From: Lachnospiraceae bacterium A2
GTDB taxonomy: Bacteria; Bacillota; Clostridia; Lachnospirales; Lachnospiraceae
Assembly (NCBI GenBank): GCA_000403315.2
Contig: KE159636.1
Span: 1,649,740-1,713,739, forward strand
Direction: 5' to 3'
DNA: 64,000 nt
The notes under the pieces were generated by a model that ran no database searches, had not been told where the DNA came from, and was given only the letters and a program-made list of their open reading frames with translations. Both the position numbers and the translations under genes were made by a program. Shown here in pieces: positions 35,643-44,124 of the stretch (positions are counted from its first letter, which is position 1; each line of letters opens with the position of its first letter).

Positions 35643-37463
35643 ATGAAAATTGTTGCAGGCATTGATATTGGAAATGCGACAACAGAAACAGCCCTGGCCA
35701 GGATTGACGGAAACAGGACAGAATTCTTAGCCAGCGGCACAGTACCCACAACAGGTATCAAGGGAACCCGGCAGAACATCAATGGCGTCGTCCATTCCCT
35801 GACAAGCGCAATGGAAAAAGTGGGCATTGAGCTGCCACAGCTTTCCGAGGTATGCTTAAATGAAGCGGCTCCGGTAATCGGCGACGTAGCCATGGAAACT
35901 ATCACGGAAACTATTATCACGGAATCGACCATGATTGGGCATAACCCTTCTACCCCGGGCGGCATGGGCGTTGGCGTAGGGGAAACGATCCCCGTCACCC
36001 AGCTTGCCGGGGCGGCAGGGGGGAAAGACTATATCGCAGTGGTTCCTGCAAGCGTAGACTTTGAGGATGCCGCAAGGCTGATTAACGAAAGCTCTATGGG
36101 GACGCGGCAGGTAACCGCAGCGATTGTCCAGCGGGATGACGGCGTACTGATCCACAACCGGCTGCACCGGAAGATTCCCATTGTGGACGAGGTTGCTTTG
36201 GTGGACAAGGTTCCCCTTGGCATGCGCTCCGCAGTGGAGGTTGCCGGCGTGGGGGGCGTGGTGGAGGTACTTTCCAACCCCTATGGGATTGCAACGCTGT
36301 TTGGGCTGACTTCGGAAGAAACCCAGCAGGTGGTCCCAATTGCCCGTGCATTGATTGGCAACCGTTCTGCCGTGGTGATTAAGACGCCCGCAGGCGATGT
36401 TAAGGAACGGAAAATCCCTGCTGGCCTGATTGAATTTTACGGGCAGAACCGGACGGTGAAAGTGGATGTGGATGCAGGCGGGGAAAAGATTATGCAGGCT
36501 GTGGAGTCGCTCCCTGTATTGGAGGATGTCAGGGGAGAGCCAGGGACCAACGCAGGCGGAATGTTGGAGAAGGTCCGCCAGGTCATGGCAAACTTAACGA
36601 AGCAGCACCCAAAGGATATCCACATCCAGGATTTGCTGGCGGTAGATACATTTACGCCCCAGAAGGTCCAGGGCGGGCTGGCAAACGAGTTTTCCCAGGA
36701 AAACGCCGTAGGCATTGCCGCTATGGTAAAGGCCGACCGCCTGCAGATGGAAGCGATTGCCAGGGAATTTTCGGAACAGATTGGCATTCCGGTCCATGTT
36801 GGGGGCGTGGAAGCCGACATGGCTATCCGGGGGGCTTTGACGACGCCCGGAACCAACAAGCCCTTGGCTATCCTGGACATGGGGGCAGGATCTACCGACG
36901 CATCCATTATCAGCCGGGAAGGGGAGATCCACTCCATACATCTGGCAGGGGCGGGCAATATGGTAACGCTCTTAATCCAGTCAGAAATGGGGCTGGACAG
37001 CTTTGATATTGCAGAGGACGTGAAAAAATACCCTTTGGCTAAGGTGGAAAGCTTTTTCCATATCCGTCATGAGAACGGTACGGTAGAGTTTTTCCCTGAG
37101 CCATTGGACCCAAATATATTTGCAAAAACAATTATACTCAAGGACGGAAACATGATACCGCTGGAAGGGGATTGGTCCATGGAAAAAATCCGCCTGATCC
37201 GGCGGCAGGCAAAGCAGAAGGTATTTGTAACAAATGCCCTGCGGGCATTGTCCAGGGTCAGCCCTACCGGGAACGTACGGGATATCCAGTTCGTTGTGCT
37301 GGTAGGCGGCTCTGCATTGGACTTTGAAGTGCCGCAGATGGTTACCGACGCACTGGCGCAGTATAAGGTTGTGGCAGGGCGGGGCAACATCCGTGGGACG
37401 GAAGGGCCGCGCAACGCAGTGGCGACAGGGCTGGTACTTTCCCTGGCAGAAAGGGGGGCTTAG
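35643..37463 (+). CDS. pduG: Diol dehydratase reactivase large subunit
   Basis: 606 residues from ATG 35643 (GGGAGG). ATPase of the DdrA type that ejects damaged cobalamin from inactivated dehydratase. Actin-like ATP site AGIDIGNATTETALA at the N-terminus, then LAILDMGAGSTDASII and VLVGGSALDFEVPQ. It works with PduH encoded two bases on. Confidence 0.95.
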   Translation: MKIVAGIDIGNATTETALARIDGNRTEFLASGTVPTTGIKGTRQNINGVVHSLTSAMEKVGIELPQLSEVCLNEAAPVIGDVAMETITETIITESTMIGHNPSTPGGMGVGVGETIPVTQLAGAAGGKDYIAVVPASVDFEDAARLINESSMGTRQVTAAIVQRDDGVLIHNRLHRKIPIVDEVALVDKVPLGMRSAVEVAGVGGVVEVLSNPYGIATLFGLTSEETQQVVPIARALIGNRSAVVIKTPAGDVKERKIPAGLIEFYGQNRTVKVDVDAGGEKIMQAVESLPVLEDVRGEPGTNAGGMLEKVRQVMANLTKQHPKDIHIQDLLAVDTFTPQKVQGGLANEFSQENAVGIAAMVKADRLQMEAIAREFSEQIGIPVHVGGVEADMAIRGALTTPGTNKPLAILDMGAGSTDASIISREGEIHSIHLAGAGNMVTLLIQSEMGLDSFDIAEDVKKYPLAKVESFFHIRHENGTVEFFPEPLDPNIFAKTIILKDGNMIPLEGDWSMEKIRLIRRQAKQKVFVTNALRALSRVSPTGNVRDIQFVVLVGGSALDFEVPQMVTDALAQYKVVAGRGNIRGTEGPRNAVATGLVLSLAERGA

Positions 37464-37465
37464 GC

Positions 37466-37831
37466 ATGAACCCATCCCAAGCTGCTATGGCAAAACCTAC
37501 GGTACATGTAATGTGCAGCCCTGACGTCCCGGAGAAGGCCTTCTGGCAGCTCCTGTACGGGCTGGAAGAAGAAGGCATCCCCTGCGAAACATGGACAAAG
37601 ACGGATGCGGACGCGCTGGCGCTGGCATGGGAAGGGGCACAGGCTTCCCGTCTGGGCGTGGGCATAGGGATGGACGGGCAGGCTGCAGTCCTGCACATTT
37701 CCAAGCTGGAGTTTGGGCATCCCTTATTCCAGGTCCCAGTCCGGTCAGCAGGGCAGGTGCGCATTTTGGGGGCAAATGCAGCACGGGTCGTAAAAAAACT
37801 GCCCCTGAAACCTTTGGGAGAAGGGAGGTGA
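37466..37831 (+). CDS. pduH: Diol dehydratase reactivase small subunit
   Basis: 121 residues. DdrB-type fold resembling the dehydratase medium subunit (GLEEEGIPCETW, ASRLGVGIGMDGQAAVLHI, FQVPVRSAGQVRILGANAAR). It swaps with a dehydratase subunit to open the active site. It ends 4 bases before pduK. Confidence 0.92.
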   Translation: MNPSQAAMAKPTVHVMCSPDVPEKAFWQLLYGLEEEGIPCETWTKTDADALALAWEGAQASRLGVGIGMDGQAAVLHISKLEFGHPLFQVPVRSAGQVRILGANAARVVKKLPLKPLGEGR

Positions 37832-37835
37832 GGGC

Positions 37836-38708
37836 ATGAAGAAAAGTTTAGGGCTCATAGAAACACAGGGCTTGGCAGCCGGCATTGAAGCGGCTGACGC
37901 AGCAGTGAAGTCAGCGAACGTAAGGCTGATTGGCTATGAGCTGACAAAAGGCGGAGGCTGGACCACCATTAAGGTAGAGGGCGATGTGGGGGCAGTGAAA
38001 GCTGCCGTGGACGCAGCCCGGATGGCAGCCGCCAAAGTGAACCAGGTAGTTAGTACGCGTGTGATCCCCCGTCCCTCAGCAGGGCTTGATTTGCTGGTAC
38101 ATAATCCGGATACTGTTGGGGACGCGCAGCCGGCAAAGGGGCCGGATATGCCAGATCCTCCCACGCCGCCAAAGGGCGCAAAACAGGTGAAAGAGGAACA
38201 GACGGCAGGGCAGGAAGAAGGGAAGCAGCATGGCCAGGGACAGGCAGGCAGCACAGGGGAAAAGGAGAAGGCCCCTGAACCGGAACCGCCCGCAGGAACT
38301 GTCGAAGAACCAAAGCCGGAGGGCAAGGAACCGCCGGCGGAGGAACCAGGGGACGCGAAACCGGAAGGCAAAGAATCCCCGGCGGGGAACCCGGAGGAAC
38401 CAAAGCCGGAGGGCAAAGAGCCGCCAGCGGAGGAACCGGAAGGGGAAGGCAGCAAGGAACCAAAGGCGGGAGCCGATGGGGAAGGGCTTAAGCCAGGACC
38501 GGCTGCGGAATCCGCGCAAGGGGAGCCAGAAGGCACAGGACCCTCAGAGGGCGCGCAGGCTGCAGGAGCCCCAGAAGCAGAGGAGGAAGAATCCCCCCCG
38601 CAGGAAGCGCCCGTAGTCGTTCCCAAGCCCGCCAAACGGGCAGCAGCCCAAAAAGGGCGCAAAGGGGCGAAGCGCAGCAATAAGCAGGAGAATACCGAGA
38701 AAGAATAG
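37836..38708 (+). CDS. pduK: PduK-like shell protein with a long disordered acidic tail
   Basis: 290 residues. Residues 1-88 are a BMC-H domain ([35 protein letters not shown]). The other roughly 200 residues have no fold: a Pro/Glu/Lys/Gly-rich stretch with at least three imperfect repeats of the type EEPKPEGKEPPAEEP, then a basic end (AKRAAAQKGRKGAKRSNKQ). Salmonella PduK also has an extension, but a shorter one. The tail could line the lumen, bind other proteins or connect compartments; this is inference. Position between pduH and pduJ matches pduK in other operons. Confidence 0.85.
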   Translation: MKKSLGLIETQGLAAGIEAADAAVKSANVRLIGYELTKGGGWTTIKVEGDVGAVKAAVDAARMAAAKVNQVVSTRVIPRPSAGLDLLVHNPDTVGDAQPAKGPDMPDPPTPPKGAKQVKEEQTAGQEEGKQHGQGQAGSTGEKEKAPEPEPPAGTVEEPKPEGKEPPAEEPGDAKPEGKESPAGNPEEPKPEGKEPPAEEPEGEGSKEPKAGADGEGLKPGPAAESAQGEPEGTGPSEGAQAAGAPEAEEEESPPQEAPVVVPKPAKRAAAQKGRKGAKRSNKQENTEKE

Positions 38709-38729
38709 CATAGATAGGAGGTAACCGTT

Positions 38730-39005
38730 ATGGGTGAAGCTCTTGGCATGATAGAAACAAAAGGCCTTGTAGGAGCCATTGAAGCAGCCGATGCCATGAC
38801 AAAATCAGCAAATGTTACGCTGATTGGTTATGAAAAGATTGGCTCAGGCCTGGTGACCGTCATGGTCCGTGGCGATGTAGGCGCAGTTAAGGCATCTGTG
38901 GACGCAGGCGCCGCTGCCGCTGAAAAAGTGGGCGAGATTGTATCGCAGCACGTAATTCCGCGTCCCCACACAGACGTGGAAAGAATCCTTCCGAAAGATC
39001 TGTAA
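38730..39005 (+). CDS. pduJ: Microcompartment shell protein PduJ (BMC-H)
   Basis: 91 residues, a close paralogue of PduA at 31526 ([19 protein letters not shown], then [17 protein letters not shown]). The order K-J-L matches known pdu operons, so I call it PduJ, usually the most abundant shell protein. TAGGAGG lies upstream. Confidence 0.92.
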   Translation: MGEALGMIETKGLVGAIEAADAMTKSANVTLIGYEKIGSGLVTVMVRGDVGAVKASVDAGAAAAEKVGEIVSQHVIPRPHTDVERILPKDL

Positions 39006-39020
39006 GAGGGGGGATAAGCC

Positions 39021-39671
39021 GTGGAGAAAAGCCAATACGCGCAGGAAGACTTCCTGCGCCTGATCGTAAGGCTGGTGGTAGAAGAACTGTGTAAATGGGA
39101 GCGTTCCGTCCCCATTGGCGTTTCAAACCGCCATGTCCATTTGAACCGGGCAGATATGGATACCCTGTTTGGGGAAGGCAGTGAGCTGACGCGGGTGAAG
39201 GATTTAGGGCAGCCCGGCCAGTATGCCGCCGCAGAAGTGGTAACCAGCCAGGGGTCAAAGGGCGAATTAAAGCGTATGCGCGTGCTTGGCCCTCTGCGCG
39301 GGGAATCTCAGGTGGAGGTTTCCATCGGCGACGGATTTGTGCTTGGCGTACACCCCCCTGTCCGGGAATCCGGCCAGTTAGAAGGGACGCCGGGCATAAA
39401 AATGGTTGGCCCAAATGGGGAAGTAGAGGTGAAGAGGGGCGTGATCGCCGCTCTTCGCCATATCCATCTCGACCCTGCGACGGCAGAACGCATGGGCGTA
39501 CATGACAAGCAGGTTGTCCGGGTGGAGATCGGAGGGCTGCGGGGCGCGATATTAAATAATGTGCTGCTGCGGGTATCTGATCAATATGCCCCTGAGATGC
39601 ACATTGACGTAGAGGAGGCCAATGCCCTGGGCGTAAAAAATGGCGACCGGGCAGTCATCCTTCTGGACTAA
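39021..39671 (+). CDS. pduL: Phosphotransacylase PduL
   Basis: 216 residues from GTG 39021 (AGGGGGG, 8-9 bases). It converts propionyl-CoA to propionyl phosphate inside the compartment, regenerating CoA. Zinc-binding motifs SNRHVHLN and LRHIHLDP with HPPVRESGQLEGTPGI are present. The N-terminal helix (EDFLRLIVRLVVEELCKW) is an encapsulation peptide. No propionate kinase (pduW) gene is in the window. Confidence 0.94.
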   Translation: MEKSQYAQEDFLRLIVRLVVEELCKWERSVPIGVSNRHVHLNRADMDTLFGEGSELTRVKDLGQPGQYAAAEVVTSQGSKGELKRMRVLGPLRGESQVEVSIGDGFVLGVHPPVRESGQLEGTPGIKMVGPNGEVEVKRGVIAALRHIHLDPATAERMGVHDKQVVRVEIGGLRGAILNNVLLRVSDQYAPEMHIDVEEANALGVKNGDRAVILLD

Positions 39672-39691
39672 GGGCAGTGGAGGTAGTGCAT

Positions 39692-40519
39692 ATGGGTTGC
39701 GATATGGCGCAGTGCAATAAGACGCTGCTGGAATTTGAGCGCCTGATAAAAGACGGCGGGAAAAAGGATTGGGAAGGTACCCTGCGTACTGGCATAGACT
39801 TAGGCACTGCAAACATTGTCCTTGCAGTGGTGGATGAAAAGGACCGGCCAGTGGCCGGCGCGACCTTCCCATCCACTGTCGTCCGGGATGGCATTGTGGT
39901 GGATTACATTGGGGCTGTGCGGGCTGTGACAGAACTGAAAGCCCAGTTGGAAAGGCTGCTGGGCACAGCTCTGGATGCAGGCGCCTGCGCAATTCCGCCG
40001 GGGATACTTTCCGGCAATGTAAAAGCCATTGGCAATGTCGTAGAGTCAGCCGGGTTCCGGCTGACTGAAATTGTAGACGAGCCTACTGCCGCAGCGGCCG
40101 TCCTTGGCATTACAGACGGCGCAGTTGTGGACGTAGGGGGCGGGACTACAGGGATTAGTATTCTGGAGCATGGGAAAGTCATTGATACCAGCGACGAGCC
40201 GACAGGCGGCACGCATATGACGCTGGTGCTGGCAGGCTTTTATGGGTGCAGCACCGAAGAAGCTGAGGAAATGAAGCGGGATGCAGCCCAGGAAGCAAAT
40301 GTTTTCCCCATTGTAAGGCCGGTAGTGGAAAAAATGGCGTCAATCGTCAAACGGAGCCTGGAAGGATACCCGGTAGATACCGTTTACGTGGTAGGCGGCG
40401 CATGCTGCTTTACCCAATTTGAAGAAGTTTTTGAGAAATATCTGGGCATCCCTGTGGTGAAGCCGGCGGCCCCGCTGCTTGTTACGCCTTTGGGCATTGC
40501 CATGAACTGTACGGAATAA
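39692..40519 (+). CDS. eutJ: EutJ-family actin/Hsp70-like ATPase
   Basis: 275 residues from ATG 39692 (GGAGG, 8 bases). ASKHA fold: RTGIDLGTANIVLAVVD, VDEPTAAAAVLGI, AVVDVGGGTTGISIL and VYVVGGACCFTQFEEVF. Family members are found in ethanolamine and propanediol operons. A chaperone or compartment-assembly role is proposed, but I know of no proven function. Confidence 0.88.
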   Translation: MGCDMAQCNKTLLEFERLIKDGGKKDWEGTLRTGIDLGTANIVLAVVDEKDRPVAGATFPSTVVRDGIVVDYIGAVRAVTELKAQLERLLGTALDAGACAIPPGILSGNVKAIGNVVESAGFRLTEIVDEPTAAAAVLGITDGAVVDVGGGTTGISILEHGKVIDTSDEPTGGTHMTLVLAGFYGCSTEEAEEMKRDAAQEANVFPIVRPVVEKMASIVKRSLEGYPVDTVYVVGGACCFTQFEEVFEKYLGIPVVKPAAPLLVTPLGIAMNCTE

Positions 40520-40529
40520 GGGGGTGAGG

Positions 40530-41417
40530 ATGTTGGCTGGACAGGAACAGTCTGTGCAGGGCATAATAGCGCAGGTGATTGCAGAGCGGGTGGCCCAGAA
40601 GCTTTTAGAACGCCAGAAACATGCACTGGTGGTCTATACGGGTTCTGATATGGGGCTGGAAGAAGGTCTGGAAAACCTGCGGATGCTGCGCCGGGAGGAT
40701 GGGTTTACCTACCGGGTGCTGCTGACGAAAAGCGCTGCTGGGATATTGGACGCTGCGGCCATCCGTTCCGCCTTGGAGCCAGCGGAATTCTGGGTAGAAA
40801 AGCCTGGGGCTCCGCCAGAAGCCCTTACTGCACGGTATGACACAATATTAGTCCCAACGCTGACAGTGAACACTGCAGCCCATGTGGCCGCATGTATGGC
40901 AGATACCCCGGCTGCCGCCATTATCCTGGATGGGCTGATGCGGGGGAAAAATGTCGTGGCGGCGGTAGATGGCTGCTGCCCTGACAACCCGGAACGCATA
41001 CGGCGGGGGTTCCATATGGCAGAAGGCCTGAAAAAGAAGCTGCGGGAACAGAAAGACACTTTAAGGGACTATGGCGCATACCTGACGACAGCAGGGCATT
41101 TGCGGGAAACAGCGAAGAAAGCCATTGCAGGATTTGCCCCTGCATCCGCGCCGGCACAGCCTGGGCTGGCTGAAACAGCCGGGAACAGGCAGGCGCTGGG
41201 CAGCACGGGGCAGGATATGCAGTATGGGGGCAAGCAAAGCGCAAGGGGGGATTCCCCGGTGTTTTGGGCGTCGCTGGAAGGCCGGGTATTTAGCGGAATG
41301 CATATCAAGGCTTATCCAAGCCATGCAACGGTAATTGTCCCCAAAGGGGCCATCATTACCCAATTGGCCTCTGATGAAGCCCGTGCCCGGGGCATCCGCA
41401 TAGAGATTGAATCATAA
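40530..41417 (+). CDS. pduM: PduM-like protein with flavoprotein-type N-terminal domain
   Basis: 295 residues from ATG 40530. The first 25 residues (QGIIAQVIAERVAQKLLE) form an encapsulation-type helix. Residues 30-190 look like a flavoprotein (Dfp/DpaB-type) fold: HALVVYTGSDMGLEEG, YDTILVPTLTVNTAAHVA and LMRGKNVVAAVDG. After a variable linker, the last 50 residues (SHATVIVPKGAIITQLASDE, then ARARGI) resemble the end of Salmonella PduM. Position between pduL/eutJ and pduN also matches pduM. PduM is needed for compartment assembly; a flavin is not part of the enterobacterial version. Confidence 0.6.
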   Translation: MLAGQEQSVQGIIAQVIAERVAQKLLERQKHALVVYTGSDMGLEEGLENLRMLRREDGFTYRVLLTKSAAGILDAAAIRSALEPAEFWVEKPGAPPEALTARYDTILVPTLTVNTAAHVAACMADTPAAAIILDGLMRGKNVVAAVDGCCPDNPERIRRGFHMAEGLKKKLREQKDTLRDYGAYLTTAGHLRETAKKAIAGFAPASAPAQPGLAETAGNRQALGSTGQDMQYGGKQSARGDSPVFWASLEGRVFSGMHIKAYPSHATVIVPKGAIITQLASDEARARGIRIEIES

Positions 41418-41430
41418 GGCAGGTGGAAGA

Positions 41431-41697
41431 ATGTATCTAGGACGAGTGATTGGAACCGTAGTTTCTACCAGTAAAAATGAAAATCTGGTAGGCATGAAGC
41501 TATTGATGGTCGAGAAGCTGACAGAACGCCTGGAGCGGGAAGGCTCAACCGAAATTGCCATAGATTCTGTAGGGGCAGGTACAGGTGAAATCGTCATTGT
41601 CTGCAAGGGCAGCTCTGCCCGTTATGTCTTTGGCGATGGATCTGCCCCGGTAGATACCTCCATTGTGGGCATTGTGGACAGCGTGGAGGTGAGCTGA
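41431..41697 (+). CDS. pduN: Microcompartment vertex protein PduN (BMC-P)
   Basis: 88 residues from ATG 41431. EutN/CcmL fold: YLGRVIGTVVSTSKNENLVG, then AIDSVGAGTGEIVIVCKGSSA. The pentamers close the shell vertices. The stop overlaps the pduO start (TGATG). Confidence 0.94.
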   Translation: MYLGRVIGTVVSTSKNENLVGMKLLMVEKLTERLEREGSTEIAIDSVGAGTGEIVIVCKGSSARYVFGDGSAPVDTSIVGIVDSVEVS

Positions 41698-42680
41698 TGG
41701 CAAATTTATACACAAAAACTGGAGATAAAGGCCAGACTAGCCTGGTAGGCGGCTCAAGGGTCCATAAATCAGACCTGCAGGTAGAGTGCTATGGCACGGT
41801 TGATGAAGCCAATTCCATGCTGGGCCTAGCCTATTCCAATACAAGCCATGAGTATATCCGCGCCACCATACATGCAGTCCAAGGGCGGCTGTTTTCCCTG
41901 GGGGCAGAATTAGCCAGCGATAAAGGGGGCATGGCAGGGCTGAAAGGCCTGATTTCTGAGGAAGATGTGTCTTTTTTAGAACATGTGGTGGATACATGTA
42001 CGGAAACAACGGGGAAAATGACGCATTTTGTAATACCCGGCGTGGACACGGCATCCTCTGCCCTCCATGTAGCCCGGACGGTTGTGCGGCGGGCGGAACG
42101 GCGCATGGTGGAGCTTTCTGAAAGCCATCCCGTGCGGGAGGTAACCATGCGTTATGTCAACCGCTTATCAGACGCCGTGTATGCCATGGCCCGCCTTCAG
42201 GAAGAAACAGTGGCCCAGGAACAGATGCGGGAGAAGGTAACAGGCATCGTAAAAGATGTATTGGCAGGGCATACAGGCAGCTTACCTCCGATTTCCCTGG
42301 AGGTCCTTGAGCGTATGGCAGGAAGGGCAAAAGAGAAATCACGGGAGCTGGGCGTTCCGGTGGTTTTTTCTGCTGTAGACAGCGGCGGGAACCTGCTTTT
42401 GCTTGCGCGGATGGACGGCGCCCTTCCCGGCAGCGTGGAAGTATCTGCCGGAAAGGCGTATACTGCCAATGCCTTCCGTATGCCAACCCATGAGCTGGGG
42501 GCGGCGGCAGGGCCGGAAGGCCCCCTGTATGGGATCGGGAACGCAGCCCCGGGGAAAATTATCCTGTTTGGCGGCGGATTCCCCTATGTGTCAGGCGGGC
42601 AGGTATTAGGCGGCATCGGCGTATCTGGCGGGACGGTAGAGCAGGATATGGAGATTGCGCGTTATGCAATGTCTATGTAA
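41697..42680 (+). CDS. pduO: Cob(I)alamin adenosyltransferase PduO
   Basis: 327 residues. Residues 1-180 are the PduO-type adenosyltransferase (YTKTGDKGQTSLVGGSRV, DEANSMLGLAYS, ARTVVRRAERRM), which makes adenosylcobalamin. Residues 195-327 are a GlcG/DUF336 domain (PVVFSAVDSGGNLLLLARM, then FGGGFPYVSGGQVLGGIGVS), known to bind heme in Salmonella PduO. It works with the PduS reductase. Confidence 0.93.
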   Translation: MANLYTKTGDKGQTSLVGGSRVHKSDLQVECYGTVDEANSMLGLAYSNTSHEYIRATIHAVQGRLFSLGAELASDKGGMAGLKGLISEEDVSFLEHVVDTCTETTGKMTHFVIPGVDTASSALHVARTVVRRAERRMVELSESHPVREVTMRYVNRLSDAVYAMARLQEETVAQEQMREKVTGIVKDVLAGHTGSLPPISLEVLERMAGRAKEKSRELGVPVVFSAVDSGGNLLLLARMDGALPGSVEVSAGKAYTANAFRMPTHELGAAAGPEGPLYGIGNAAPGKIILFGGGFPYVSGGQVLGGIGVSGGTVEQDMEIARYAMSM

Positions 42681-42692
42681 GGAGGGAAAATA

Positions 42693-44108
42693 ATGAATAT
42701 TGATGAACGCTTAGTAGCGGGCATAGTAAACGCGGTCTTAAGCCGGATGGGAGATGGCGCAGATTCCAGCGCAGATGCGGACGGCGGAAGCTGCGGCGTT
42801 TTTGAAAGCATGGACGAAGCGGTGGAAGCTGCCGCTGCCGCCCAGAAAAAGTACTTAAACTGCACCATGCATGACAGGGCGGCTTATGTGCAGGCCATCC
42901 GGGACGTGGTGCTGGACCAGGAGAACCTTTCCTATCTTTCCCGCCAGTCCGTGGAAGAAACGGAAATGGGAAATTATGAGCATAAATTAATAAAAAACCG
43001 GCTTGCAGCTACAAAGACGCCGGGAATTGAAGATTTAACGACAGAAGCAATGTCAGGGGACGACGGACTTACCTTGGTGGAATATTCCCCCTTTGGGGTA
43101 ATCGGGGCAATTACGCCCACCACGAATCCAACGGAAACGATTATCTGCAATTCCATCGGGATGCTGGCTGCAGGCAACAGCGTAGTATTCAGCCCCCACC
43201 CCAGGGCAAAAAACGTTTCCCTGCATTTGGTACGGCTGATTAACCGGGCTTTGGCTGAGGCAGGGGCGCCGGCGAACCTGGTGGTAACTGTGTCGAAGCC
43301 TTCTATTGAAAATACGAATGCCATGATGGCACATCCTCTGGTACGGATGCTTGTGGCAACAGGAGGCCCCGGCATTGTAAAGACCGTGCTGTCCAGTGGG
43401 AAAAAGGCAATTGGCGCAGGCGCAGGCAACCCTCCTGTGGTAGTGGATGAAACTGCAAATATTGAAAAGGCAGGCAAAGATATCATAGACGGCTGCTGCT
43501 TCGACAACAACCTGCCCTGCATTGCAGAAAAAGAAGTTATCGTGGTGGATTCTGCAGCGGATTACCTGATTTTCAACATGAAGAAAAACGGGGCTTATGA
43601 GGTAAAAGACCCGGAACTTATTGACAGGCTGGTAAAATTGGCCGTGCAGGAAAATGGCAAAAGCCCGGTGACGTCCTTTGTAGGCAAGAGCGCGAAATAT
43701 ATTTTGGAACAGGTGGGCGTACAGGTAGGCGATGATGTAAAAGCCATTATCATGCAGACGCCAGAGTACCATCCTTTCGTGCAGGTTGAGCTGATGATGC
43801 CTATTCTGCCGATTGTGCGGGTACCGGATGTGGATGCCGCCATTGAAATGGCAATCCGTGTGGAGCATGGCAACCGCCATACCGCCATCATGCATTCCCG
43901 CAATGTAGATAAGCTTACCAAGATGGCAAAGCTGATCCAGACCACTATTTTCGTAAAAAATGGCCCTTCCTATGCAGGGATCGGCGTGGGCGGCGAAGGC
44001 TACACTACGTTTACCATCGCAGGGCCCACCGGGGAAGGGCTGACTTCAGCGAAATCCTTTGCACGGCGGCGCAGGTGCGTGCTTGTCGGAGGATTGGACG
44101 TGCGCTGA
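42693..44108 (+). CDS. pduP: CoA-acylating propionaldehyde dehydrogenase
   Basis: 471 residues. It oxidises propionaldehyde to propionyl-CoA with NAD. An N-terminal encapsulation helix (DERLVAGIVNAVLSRMG) is followed by the aldehyde dehydrogenase fold: GVIGAITPTTNPTETIICNS, VATGGPGIVKTVLSSGKKAI, GAGAGNPPVVVDETA and the catalytic Cys in DNNLPCIAEKEV. AAGGAGGG lies upstream. Confidence 0.95.
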   Translation: MNIDERLVAGIVNAVLSRMGDGADSSADADGGSCGVFESMDEAVEAAAAAQKKYLNCTMHDRAAYVQAIRDVVLDQENLSYLSRQSVEETEMGNYEHKLIKNRLAATKTPGIEDLTTEAMSGDDGLTLVEYSPFGVIGAITPTTNPTETIICNSIGMLAAGNSVVFSPHPRAKNVSLHLVRLINRALAEAGAPANLVVTVSKPSIENTNAMMAHPLVRMLVATGGPGIVKTVLSSGKKAIGAGAGNPPVVVDETANIEKAGKDIIDGCCFDNNLPCIAEKEVIVVDSAADYLIFNMKKNGAYEVKDPELIDRLVKLAVQENGKSPVTSFVGKSAKYILEQVGVQVGDDVKAIIMQTPEYHPFVQVELMMPILPIVRVPDVDAAIEMAIRVEHGNRHTAIMHSRNVDKLTKMAKLIQTTIFVKNGPSYAGIGVGGEGYTTFTIAGPTGEGLTSAKSFARRRRCVLVGGLDVR

Positions 44109-44124
44109 TTAGGGAGGTGCTCCT

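Noticed and set aside
38300-38460. Repeated units as a possible CRISPR or intergenic repeat array
   Set aside because: The repeats are in frame within pduK and encode the Pro/Glu tail.
37934-38797. 287-codon minus-strand frame opposite pduK
   Set aside because: Its Ser/Gly/Pro-rich translation mirrors the Pro/Glu repeats of PduK and overlaps two BMC genes; no start signal is seen.
43053-43895. Long minus-strand frame inside pduP
   Set aside because: Antisense to a well-conserved enzyme, no ribosome site, and no recognisable domain.
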